This document shows, piece by piece, positions 1 to 9,659 of a stretch of 64,000 nt of DNA. The notes under the pieces were generated by a model, which saw nothing but the letters and a program-made list of their open reading frames with translations, ran no database searches and was not told the origin of the DNA. Positions within the stretch are counted from its first letter, which is position 1. Each line of letters begins with the position of its first letter. This stretch comes from Hydnum rufescens UP504. Lineage: Eukaryota; Basidiomycota; Agaricomycetes; Cantharellales; Hydnaceae. The DNA lies in assembly GCA_014904985.1 (NCBI GenBank), contig MU129106.1:1-64000 (forward strand), in the 5' to 3' direction. The translations under genes were made by a program, and so were the position numbers.

Positions 1-3000
1 AGTCCATACAAGGACTTCTTAAGGTGACAGACAAGGTGTTCTTGACCTGGGGCTGCAAAGCCTTCTGGCTGAGCCATGTAGATCTCCTCATCCAAGTCAC
101 CATTCAAGAATGCAGTGGAGATGTCCATATGGTCAATCTCCATGTCCTCAGCTGCAGCAATAGCCAGCACAGTCCGTAAGGAAGCAAACTTGGCAACAGG
201 GGCAAAGGTCTCAGTGTAATCAAGGTGGGGCTTCTGGGAGAAGCCTTTAGCCACCAACCGAGCCTTATAACGCTCCACTGAGCCATCAGAGTTCAGCTTG
301 ACCTTGTAGACCCATCTAGAACCAATAGCCTTGCGCCCTGGAGGCAGCTCACATAGTTCCCAGGCCCCATGTTCCTGGAGTGCATTGTACTCTTGTTCAG
401 TGGCCACATGCCATAGCTGAGCATCATCTCTAGTCATGGCTTCATGGTATGACCTTGGCTCAGAGGTAGAAGTGAGGAAGGCATACTCAATCAGTTCTGA
501 GTGAGAGAGAGCTCTACCAGCATTAGCAGACTCCAGAGCAGCAATGTCAGCTTCAAGAGTTGATTCTGGAGTCCTTGCACTTTGCCTAGTGTTCCTCTTT
601 TCTTTGGCATGCTGATAGGGGTGAGGGACCACCCACCATTCACGCATGGGACGACTAGAGCGCCCAGAACGAGTAACATAAGGCTTAGAAGCACCAGGAG
701 GACCAGTCTCAGAGGAGCCAGAGGGAGGTTCAGGAGAGTCAGTAGCTTCAGAATCAGGTCCAGGTCCAGGAGCAGGAGAAGAGGAAGATGAAGAAGGTAC
801 AGGGTCAGGAGCAGGAGAATAGGAGACAGGAGGAGCAGGAGAAGGTGAAGGAGCAAATGAAGATAAATCAGGAGGGTCCTCAGGATCAGCACTAGAGCCA
901 GATTCAGAGTCAGAGTCATCAGATGGAGTGCTGACAGGCTCAACAGATGGCACTGAGGGGGAAGATGATGTAGGAGAAAGATGAGTGCCAGCAGGTTCTC
1001 CCACTGAGCCTGGCTGTACTCCAGCCAGAGGCTCATACTTTGGATAATGTGGAAAGTGTTTTGCCCCAGGCATCTCAGTCTCCACAAAGTGCACATCACG
1101 TGAGATGAATACCTCATTGGTCATAGGATCCCAGCACTTCCAGCCCTTATAGTCAACAGGGTATCCAAGGAATATGCACTTCCTGGACTTAGGCTGAAAG
1201 GAAGTGCGCTTGTCTTTTTGTACATGGGCATAGGCCCTGCACCCAAAGACACGCAGGTGGGAGACAGAGGGTTTCTGACCATAGAAGGCTTCAAAGGGAG
1301 TCTTCCCAGTGACAGCAGAGGAGGGGGAGCGATTCAGAGTGTGCAGGAAACAGGAGAGAGCTTCACCCCAGAACTTGGAGGGCAAATGGGAGTCAGAGAG
1401 GAGAGAAGCAACACCTTCATCCAAAATGCGATTGGTGCGCTCAGCAACACCATTCTGTTGGGGGGTAGCCCGAGTGGTGTGCTGTCTCTCAATCCCATGC
1501 TCAAGCATGAATGCCTCCCACTGATTAGACATGTACTCACCACCCTTGTCATCCCTGAGAGCCTTGAGAGCCTTCCCAGTCTGTTTCTCTGCCCAAGATT
1601 TAAACTGCTTGAAGGCAGAGAATGCTTCACTCTTTTTATGGAGGAGCCAGACTCGTCGATAGCGGGAAGCATCATCAATGAAGGTGATCCAGTACCGATA
1701 GCCATTAGCTGTAGGCACAGAGATAGGGCCATGGAGATCAGAGTGGACCAGCTCAAGAGGGAGAGAGCGACGGGAGGAGACAGTCTGGGGGAAGGGATGT
1801 CTAGTCTGCTTTCCATCCATGCAGGCAGGGCAGACTGGGGCCACAGAGGGAACAGTAGGGAGGACCAGGTCTGAAACAAGATGGTGCTCAACCAAGGATT
1901 TAAGACGTCCCACACTGATGTGGCCCAAACGACGATGCCAGAGATGATAGTCAGCTGTCTGGGCTGGAGAAGCCACCTGAGGCTGGACTACAGTGCTCCC
2001 ACTCAACAGGGCAACTCTATCAGCTCCCACTGAGGCATAGAAGCGAGGAATGCCATCTCTAACAAACTCAAGAGTGTCAGACTCAATCACAACTCGAAAG
2101 GCATGTTTAGAGGTGAGAGTCAACACTGAGAGGAGATTTTGATTCAGATCTGGGACATGGAGGACACCAGAGAATATTACAGAGCGCAGAAGACGACCTT
2201 CTCTAACTGGAGAAAACTCAACAGTACCTACTCCAGCTGCATAAATAACCTGGCCATTGGCAACTCGAATTGGAAGATTGCAGGGGGTATATGACTTGAA
2301 CCACTCTCTATGAGGAGTCATATGAGAAGTGGCCCCTGTGTCTGCATTCCAAGAGTTAGGCAGGGAGCTGGAGAGGGAGAGAGGACGAATACTTGCAGCA
2401 CCTGCAGACTCTGAGGGAGTCTGAGCATCCTGGGCAGTATTAGCTTTGCCCTTGCGAGGACGTTGCCTTTTGGATGAATCCTTGACTTCTTCCTTGGCCT
2501 TGGTGCTAGCATCTCTAAACTTGAAGCAGCGCTCAACAGTATGTCCACCTTTGCCACAAAAGGCACAAGAGAGGGTGGAGGCTGGAGCAACTGCAGCAGG
2601 AGATGCAGCAGGAGAAGCCACAGGATTGGCAGCAGCAGCAGCAGCAGTGACACCCAGGCGATGGGCTTCCTCATTCTTGAGGGCATCCTCAACCTGCTGC
2701 ACTGTCAAGTGGGATTGGGCAAGCAGGGAGGTGGTCAAAGCACTGTACTGAGTGCCATTCAGGAGGACAGAGATCAAGAGCTCCCTATCAGAGTCCTCAA
2801 GGGAGTAGGTGCCACCAGGACTGGCCACAATGGGAGGAGAGACTGGAGGAGGAGGACGAGTGGACTGCAGGAAACGCAGGCTTCCCTAGCACGAGAGATG
2901 AAGGCAGCCACTGCCTCAGAGGAGTCCTGCTTCACAGCCAGGAGGGACTGTAATGCATTGTACCGAGTGGCAAAGGTGGAGGCACCATAGGTGTCCTTGA

Positions 3001-3280
3001 TAGTGGTGAGAATCACCTGAGGGTCTGTGGATGAGAGAGACACACTCCTGAGCTCAGGAGAGAGGTGACGACGAATTTCTCCCACAGCCTGGTCTCTAGC
3101 CTCCATACACTTGCGCCAATTCTTCAGATCTGTGACTGGATCAGGCACAGTGGTGTGTATCCAGTACCACATGCCCTTGGCCCTGAGGTAATCCTCAATA
3201 GCAGGGGCCCAGAGGGAATAATTGGCAGTGGTGAGGAGAGGGAGATTGGTAGAAGAGGTGGAAGTGGTAGTAGAGGACAT
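1..3280 (-). pseudogene. Ty1/Copia-type retrotransposon gag-pol, truncated by window edge, one frameshift
   Basis: Minus-strand Copia polyprotein. The start at 3280 opens a gag region with a typical Copia N-terminus (W-x-I, a LSPELRSVSLSS segment). Further on come a CCHC zinc knuckle, a protease-like NADTGATSHM segment, the GAG-pre-integrase motif (YHLWHRRLGH near 1915-1935), the integrase core (HSDLHGP, RDDKGGEY) and the start of reverse transcriptase (MDISTAFLNGDL near 95-130). Order gag-PR-IN-RT is Copia, not Gypsy. The frame from 3280 is lost at about 2880, where one base is missing in a short C run. After it a single frame stays open to position 1, giving an almost intact pol. The 3' LTR lies outside the window. 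The 5' LTR is 3917-4153, with a long leader between. The single indel could be a sequencing error or a real lesion. Confidence 0.9.
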
Positions 3281-3902
3281 ATTGGAGTGAGGGGAAAGAA
3301 ATTCGAATTGTGAGGGAAGGAGTAATCCGATGACGACGAAATTTGACGAGACGATAGAGGACAGTGGGCACTCCCAGGGACGAAAGAACGAGGCGGAACG
3401 ATGCACAGGAACGTCCAAAAAAGCGAAAACTTGAGAGGTGAACTCAACTAAGTGAGATGGACACCCTAGAGGATTTCGTGGGACGATGTGGACGGATCGG
3501 GCTGTAACTTGGTACGACGGTGGGGGCACTAGCGACGATAGTGTGTGTCAAATATGGGACGAATCGGATGGGCGGATGGTGAGATATTCGCAATTTCAGG
3601 AATGAGGTAGGGGGAGCAGGTGACCACAGTAGTGATGACGAGACAACCAGTGGACCAAATCGCCTGAAAATTTGATGGAATGTAGGGGGCGTATGGGCGA
3701 GGCTGTGTGCAAAAAAGAGCAACGAACGGCCAGGAATTGAGGGAGATATAAGCGATTGATGGAATGAGGAAAAGCGGCCAAAGAAGGATGAATAACTCAA
3801 GAACCACTGGATGGAATCGGCTGAAAATTGGTGTGGACAGCGGGTACGATGTGTAGAAGGCGTGTGCACAGTTTCAGGACGATTGGAGCTAGGCCTGGGG
3901 CG
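3281..3902 (-). other. Copia 5' leader between PBS and gag
   Basis: This 620-bp untranslated leader joins the minus-strand 5' LTR to the gag start. A CpG-depleted homologous copy lies at about 6523-6803. Several short ORFs occur on the minus strand, but none matches a known family and I read none as genes. Confidence 0.7.
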
Positions 3903-3916
3903 ATGGGCCCATAACC
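3903..3916 (-). other. Copia primer-binding site (half-tRNA type)
   Basis: Directly inside the 5' LTR the minus strand reads GGTTATGGGCCCAT. It is complementary to the anticodon stem-loop of an initiator tRNA-Met (CAT anticodon followed by AACC) rather than to a tRNA 3' end. Drosophila copia and yeast Ty5 are known to prime in this way. The same word follows the unrelated LTR at 38471. Confidence 0.65.
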
Positions 3917-4153
3917 TGTTCAAGTGGAGGAATGGGAAAGGCCTACACAGACACCCAGAGTGGAACTGAGGTAGATTGGCTTAAGTCTTGATGTAGCAAG
4001 AGTTATATTGAGTATCTAACTAACCTGAGGTGGATTGGCTTAAGTCTTGATGTAGCAAGAGTTAAGCCATATCTGCCTCCATCACAACAACCATAAACAG
4101 GAGCAAAAACAACAATAGCACAAAACAACCTAATACAAGGGACAACTTCAACA
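3917..4153 (-). repeat. Copia LTR (family A), 5' LTR of the minus-strand element
   Basis: On the minus strand the LTR begins TGTTGAAGTTGT and ends CTTGAACA, directly followed by the primer-binding site. It is 237 bp, against about 180 bp for the copies at 4486-4665 and 6804-6982. The extra length is an internal tandem duplication of about 57 bp containing GGCTTAAGTCTTGATGTAG. It sits exactly where the RNase H coding sequence of another Copia (family B) is interrupted. Confidence 0.85.
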
Positions 4154-4798
4154 ATTGCTGCCAATGAGGCTGGCTCTGATGGTGTCTGGTTTCGGAATTT
4201 CATGTCTGAACTAGGATATCCTCCAAGTGGTGCAACGACTTTGTGGCTTGACAATCAGTCAGCTATCAGAGTTGGGAAGAACCCAGAGCACCATAGCCAA
4301 ATGCGGCATCTGCTGCCTAAGTACCATTGGCTTTGGGAACAGGTGGAGGACAAGGTTTTTCACTTGAATATGTTCAACTTCTTTGATGAGGGCAGATGTT
4401 CTTACAAAGCCCTTGAGACTGTAGCCCATTCAAGAGTACTTTCACTTCTTGGGCTTGTTTCTCACTCTGCTTTGTAAAGTGGGGGTGTTGAAGTTGTGCC
4501 CTTGTATTACTTGTTTTGTGCTATTCTTGTTTTTTGCTTCCTGTTTATGGTTGTTGTGATGGAGGCAGATATGGCTTAACTCTTGCTACATCAAGACTTA
4601 AGCCAATCCACCTCAGTTCCACTCTGGGTGTCTGTGTAGGCCTTTCCCATTCCTCCACTTGAACACTATTCAACTTGAATATGTTCCTACTACAGAGATG
4701 ACTGCAGACATCTTCACCAAGGGGTTGGTTTGAGTGAAGCATGAGGAATGCTGCAAGTGATTGGAGTTGGTAAGGCTAGGAGGCAAATAAAGTGGGAG
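4154..4798 (+). pseudogene. Copia (family B) RNase H 3' fragment, interrupted
   Basis: Plus-strand remnant of a Copia RNase H domain. It reads IAANEAGSDG, LWLDNQSAIRVGKNPEHH and EQVEDKVFHLN up to about 4373, and resumes at 4669 with QLEYVPTTEMTADIFTKGL and a stop. A polypurine tract (AAAGTGGGAG) then leads into the LTR at 4799. The gap is filled by the 3' end of a family A element. The 5' part of this copy is cut off by the minus-strand family A element at 4153, so B is the older host of two insertions. Confidence 0.8.
4374..4674 (+). mobile_element. Truncated 3' end of a family A Copia inserted in family B
   Basis: About 110 bp of pol C-terminus (ADVLTK, then frameshifted, ETVAHSRVLSLLGLVSHSAL and stop), a polypurine tract (AAAGTGGGGG) and a complete 180-bp LTR at 4486-4665 (TGTTGAAG...TTGAACA). 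The word TTGAATATGTTC occurs on both sides (4362-4373 and 4675-4686). This resembles a target duplication, but it is longer than the usual 5 bp. Confidence 0.7.
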
Positions 4799-5415
4799 TG
4801 TTGAGAGATGTGGCAGGTATTCCATTTGATATTCCTTTTCCCTGATTGACACATTTGTTATTTGCCCCTATTCCTTATCTGGTTGGCACCAGTTATGGCA
4901 TCTGGTGATCTCAGGCTGGATGCCCTATATATACCTTGGAGTTCTGGAGGCAGTCCCTCCATTTGACACCTCTGAACTCCAGGTATTTCCCTCTTTTCTT
5001 CTCACTCATGTCTATATTATATCTGTGTTCTCAATTTGACACCTCTGAACTCCAGATCTCACCCTTCATGTGATTCTGCTGTATACCTTTCTTACTGTAT
5101 TCCCCCAGATCCTTACTACTGGGAATATGAGAAGTGTCTAGAGCTGGATCACACAAAGGGTGATATCTGGAGTTCAGAGGAGTCAAACTGAGGATGAAGA
5201 TATCTACATGAGTGACAAGAAAAGAGACATACCTGGGGTTTGGAGGAGTCAAACTAAGGAACTGCCTCCAGAGCTCCAAGGTATATAAAGGGCATCCAGT
5301 CCGAGATCACTGGATGCCATACATGGTGCTAACCCAAAAAGGGAATAGGGGCAAATAACAAACATGTGAATCAGGGAAGAAAAATATGAAATGGGATACC
5401 TGCCACATCTCAACA
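4799..5415. repeat. Inverted pair of family B Copia LTRs (palindrome)
   Basis: The left arm begins TGTTGAGAGATGTGGCAGG directly after a polypurine tract. The right end is the reverse complement, ACCTGCCACATCTCAACA. Both arms contain TATA-like elements (CTATATATACC; GGTATATAAAGG) and the words GACACCTCTGAACTCCAG / CTGGAGTTCAGAGG. The junction between arms is near 5095-5125. Two LTRs abut in opposite orientation, tail to tail, with no internal element between them. Confidence 0.75.
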
Positions 5416-5795
5416 GAATATACTACTGTCAAGTCAAAAGAAGAAAGAAACACATTAACACATTAAATCAAGCTTAAACTAGTCTAGAACCCTCTTTCAA
5501 ATCCACATTTTGACTAGGAGGACACAAATAGATACACACAAATATCAGTAAACAGTCCAACACAACACATATAAGCCTTTCATAAAGCATATCATGATAT
5601 CTCATTGACTATAGCTAGTCCATACCACAACTTATCCTCCACTGAACACCATACACAATTTGTTAGACAGTGATCAACCATCAGAGTGAACCAGCCCATT
5701 GAATAACAACAGAAATACAGTCTCCCCTCTACACACTGGCTGAACCAGAGTTTGATTTGACAGTCATTGGAGCTCCCAATCCTTCTTCTATACTG
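5416..5795 (+). repeat. Fragment of the long non-coding repeat family
   Basis: Closely similar to about 16640-16990 and, inverted, to about 48390-48800. Shared landmarks are CAGTCTAGAA, CACAAATATCAGTAAA, GATCAACCATC and GCTCCCAATCCTTCTTCTAT. No coding capacity. Confidence 0.7.
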
Positions 5796-6223
5796 CCCCC
5801 CTTCCCTTGCTGGTAATACCCCCCCTCCCTTATTGGTACCACCCTCCCTTCCCTTGCTGGTAATACCCCCCACCCCCCCTATTAGTAACACCCCCCTCCC
5901 TTGCTGGTAATACCCCCCCCCTTATTGGTACCACCCTCCCTCCCTTGCTGGTAATACCCCCTCCCCCCTTACCACCCCCTCCCTTGCTGTAACCTATGGT
6001 ACCACCCCCCTCCCTTGCTGGTAATACCCCCCCTTATTGGTACCACCCCCCCTCCCTTGCTGGTAATACCTCCCCCCTTATTGGTAACACCTCCCTCCCT
6101 TGCTGGTAATACCCCCCTGCTGGTAATACCCCCCTCTGGAGTTACCAACCTCCCCTAACAAACCCCCCCTTGGAATTAGACCCCCCCTCTGAAGGTAATA
6201 TCCCCCTCCCCCATTTAACAACC
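5796..6223. repeat. C-rich minisatellite, unit about 45 bp
   Basis: Roughly eight to ten degenerate units alternate CCCTTGCTGGTAATACCCCC with CTTATTGGTACCACCCTCCC, so each unit has two related half-units of about 22 bp. One strand is nearly G-free, and C runs reach nine bases. The array ends where the SINE-like repeat begins. Confidence 0.9.
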
Positions 6224-6521
6224 CCCCTGGGCAAGTGGATTGATTACACTCCCTCTGTACCATGTAGAAGTGCCAGTACATAGGATTCTAATTACCAAGT
6301 AGATGTGCAATCTCCTTAGTCTTATTGCTTCAGAGACTGCTGCTGTAATGGCATTGAAAGGTCCCATGTTCAAACCTGAGTAAGAGTATTTGTTTTTGGC
6401 ACCTCAGCTCTCATCACATGGGACATGCTGGCTCACTGCCCAGTTCAAACTCCCCAGATGAGCTAAGCAAAATTGAAACTCCAAAGATGAGGTAATCATT
6501 GACCTAACTCCCTTCTGTTAT
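6224..6521 (+). repeat. SINE-like repeat, copy 1
   Basis: About 300 bp nearly identical to 50177-50479 in the same orientation. It contains a tRNA-type B-box-like word (ATGTTCAAACCTGAG) preceded by AGGTCCC, as in a tRNA T-arm. A possible A box (TTAGTCTTATTGC) lies 50 bp upstream. No poly(A) tail is obvious. A tRNA-derived SINE is the best guess; an ordinary non-coding repeat is the alternative. Confidence 0.5.
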
Positions 6522-6522
6522 A

Positions 6523-6982
6523 GATGACAAGACAACCACTGGACCAAACAGCCTGAAAATTTGATGGAACATAGGGGGCATATGTGCAACACTGTGAAAA
6601 AAAGAGTAATGGAAGGATGCAAATTGAGAGAGATATAGGTGATTCATGAAATGAGGAAAAGCAGCCAAAGAAGGTTCAATATCTCAAGAACCACCAGGTG
6701 GAATTGGCTGAAAATTGGCATGGACAATGGGTATGATGGGTAGAAGGTATTTTCCCAGTATCAGGACAATTGGAGCTAGGCCTGGGGTGATGGGCCCATA
6801 ACCTGTTTAAGTGGAGTGATGGGAAAGGCCTACACAGTCACCCAGAGTGGAACTGGAGTGGATTGGCTTAAGTCTTGATGTAGCAAGAGTTAAGCCATAT
6901 CCACCTCCATCACAACAACCCTAAACAGGAAGCAAAAGCAAGAATAGCACAAAACAAGTAATACAAGGGCATAACTTCAACA
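6523..6982 (-). mobile_element. Family A Copia remnant: LTR (6804-6982) plus leader, CpG-decayed
   Basis: Homologous along its length to 3635-4153. The LTR, primer-binding site (TGGGCCCATAACC) and part of the leader are present; gag and pol are absent. Nearly every difference from the 3.6-4.1 kb copy turns a CG in that copy into TG or CA here. Confidence 0.85.
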
Positions 6983-7694
6983 ATCCAATGATAAGTACAC
7001 AAAAAAATTGCAGTTACTAACTAGGGACATGCACAAATAGTTTTGCAGCCATTGAGTGGTGAATACCTGTACCAGACATTAAAGTGGCTGCACAACCATC
7101 AGATTTCCAACTCCACATTCAACTCTGTGCTCCATTTGCATCCACCACTATCAGCAAGACCTGGCTGCTGCCACTTGACATCTGGGCACAAGACTAGGAA
7201 CATGCCTATTGAGCAACAGTATTTGCATCTGGTTGCAGAAGGATTGACTAACACCCCACTCCAGGAGTACCCAAATGACTGAATCCAAGGCAGTGAGGCT
7301 AGCTCCTTGACCCAGGCCAGCAAGTTTGTATCCATTTGCTCATGAGCCAAAACACATTGTCTACTGGCATGGCTGTGTGAGAGATTGTGAAGCAATTGCT
7401 TCACTGATCTCAGTGTGTGAGGGCAGCAGATATGACTGTGCAGGTGGGTGGGATTATCTGCTGCTCTCACAACTAAGCCAGTCAACAAAGTGAAGGGTGG
7501 GTGGGTGGGAAAGAAAGTTCCTGGAGTCTCCCCTCCCAGACAGCGTGAATGTCCCAGACGACGAGACCGCGCAACGAGACGAGAGCCGGAAGCAAACCGG
7601 GATTTGCCGACTCGGCTACTTCTCCATTGGCTAGCCGCTCCTCTGCGTCGTCGCGCCTTTGGACTAAGAGGAATAGAACTATAATCCAAATCTA
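6983..7694. other. Gene-free stretch and putative promoter of the methyltransferase gene
   Basis: 6983-7520 is CpG-poor, anonymous, probably old repeat DNA. At about 7540 the composition switches sharply to CpG-containing sequence. 7540-7694 is the likely promoter/5' UTR of the downstream gene. I see no gene here. Confidence 0.5.
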
Positions 7695-8699
7695 ATGGAC
7701 TTGGATTTGGAGGAACTTATTCCTCAACCTGCCTCCGTGAAGAGTGATGTGTTGACACTCTCATTCCCAAATGGGTGTACCGTCACGCTGACTGTGGACT
7801 CAGCTGTTGGGTGCGGAGGCAATTACTGGCCCGCTGGAGAAGTAGCTATCCATCTTGCTGATTTCACAACAATTCAAGAGAGGATCCGATCATTCGATTC
7901 TTTCGTATTTTCAGGTGCTCGCCACTTATCTCGCACATCGCGGTGGTTTGAATGGTTCCAAGGTTCTTGAACTTGGTGCTCATCCCTTCACTAGCATTTT
8001 ACCCGTAGTTCTCAACCTTCATGATTTCTAAATAGGCTCGGGCACTGGTTTGGTGGGATTAGTCGCTGCCAAATTGGGTGCCGAGGTACTGATCACAGAT
8101 CAACTGTTGGTGCAACCCGGCGTCTACTCTGACCATCACCTAACTCGCCAAAGCTGCATGTAGACCTTTATTGAACACTATGGAGAAGAATATTCGATTG
8201 AACGAGCTCTCTGGATCAGTCACTGCGCTGGAGCTTAATTGGTACGGCGTGCCACGGCGTGGAAACTTCCAATTTATAATTCCCATTTATTACCCCAGGG
8301 GCGGGCCACTGCCGGACATCCCGCTTTCCGGCGTTTCACTCCTCCTCGCAGCCGATTGTGTCTACTTTGAACCAGCGTTTCCGCTTCTCGTGCGGACATT
8401 GGAGGAGCTCTGCCGCCCTAATACTGAAGTATTGTTTTGTTACAAGAAACGAAGAAAGGTCCTCCCATCCGCGCCTTTCGTTTCATTCCATTTTCTCAAC
8501 TATATTCATAGGCAGACAAGAGATTCTTTTCTTTTTTGAAAAAAAAATTTACATGGACCCAGGTACGACAGGTTCAGATACCTTTGCATGCATCGCACCT
8601 ACATTTCACCCACAGGTGCTTGATGATCCAGGTCGAGAAATTTATTGTCGGCAAAATATCACCCTACTTCGCCTGAAACTCAAGCCTCGTTTAGAATGA
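7695..8699 (+). CDS. METTL21/EFM6-type protein-lysine N-methyltransferase
   Basis: SAM-dependent seven-beta-strand methyltransferase, predicted to methylate lysine on a protein (the yeast relative Efm6 acts on eEF1A). Seven exons join in frame: 7695-7841, 7915-7975, 8036-8105, 8164-8241, 8299-8458, 8512-8562, 8616-8699, giving 216 residues, the usual family length. Motifs seen: GCGGNYWPAGEVLATYLA before motif I; the SAM-binding LELGSGTGLVGL (motif I); TDQLPLLNTMEKNI; the D-x-x-Y motif as AADCVYFEPAF; and the C-terminal CYKKRRKADKRFF block typical of this family. Introns are 53-73 nt with GT-AG ends. The ATG at 7695 is the first in frame and leaves a normal N-terminus. Substrate assignment is inference. 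It is the first intact gene after the left repeat block and converges on UCH37. Confidence 0.88.
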
Positions 8700-9659
8700 T
8701 GGGGTGATCTTCCGACGTATACTGTGACAATTTCAGATGAGGCCGAGCCTTGCTCAATCGATGATCGGTAGTTCTCGCTTTTAAGTGGCTTCGTAAAGCA
8801 AAAAGAAATGCAGACAAGACAGCTGATCTGTGCTTCCGGTGGCCATCCCCGATACAAGCAAGAAATACCAAGGACTAGCGTTAGAAATTGATTATTGCTC
8901 ATAAGACAACGTCTTCCCCGCTGGGCTAGGAATGTGACACTTGCAGTCCAACATAGTCAGCAACTACCGTATCTCAACAACACTATATTGTGTAATACGG
9001 GGTTTGGTCGGGCATCCATATGGCTTGAGGGTCAATGAGGGAGGCAACGCCCAGCATCATGTAAGACACCAAGGAGGTGGGGAAGTGTCTGGAGGGGAAG
9101 AATCGAATGTGGCCGCGGTCTCTCGAATAAGAGTTCAAATTTGTATAAACGGTCTGCTAAGAAATAGGAGGGAGCAGCGGTGGAAACGTCCATGGCTCGT
9201 TCGCCGTGGAGGACTTAGGTCGGCGGCTGAGAAGAACCTTTGGATGTCTTTGATGAATAGCATTTGTCGGTCACAACGGATCAAGGACACACATGGAAAG
9301 CCATAGAAACAGCGATAATCCCCAAATACATGCGGAAGGACTGTTCGGGATTGACTTCACGGCACTTAAGTAAAAAAACGCCACGGTGACGACACAATAC
9401 TTTGGGAATATGAGCGCGTAAACAGAATCAGGAGAATCTATAGGTACCTCTTTGCACGTAAGTTCGGGTTATAGACCTATCCCTACCCTCTGGTTAGCCA
9501 AGTTGGCCTAATATGAGTATGATAAGAGGGACTGGTTACTAGACCAGTGATCTCCCACTCATTCCCCACTTTTCAATGTTTCCTGCTACTCTGAGGGGCA
9601 CCAAAAAAGGTGCATTGGACATCAATTTTCTAATTACGGATTAGCCATCCGCTAGGTTC
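8700..9659. other. Convergent intergenic region
   Basis: Between the 3' ends of the methyltransferase and UCH37. No recognised gene. On the minus strand 8983-9156 is an open reading frame preceded by a splice-acceptor-like TTCTTAG; it includes the hydrophobic stretch SLVSYMMLGVASL. It could be the last exon of a small membrane protein, but I found no convincing first exon. Confidence 0.4.

Noticed and set aside
491..1915. Long Leu-rich ORFs on the minus strand (491-1117, 1334-1915)
   Set aside because: They are out-of-frame shadows of the Copia pol reading frame, which stays open through the region and carries the integrase and reverse transcriptase motifs.
5796..6223. CRISPR-like array
   Set aside because: Units are degenerate, contiguous and C-rich with no unique spacers, and the context is eukaryotic; it is a minisatellite.
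9500..9575. Possible tRNA with TAGCCAAGTTGG and an ACTGGT/ACCAGT hairpin
   Set aside because: The A-box-like word is good, but the loop size is wrong for an anticodon arm and there is no T-arm.
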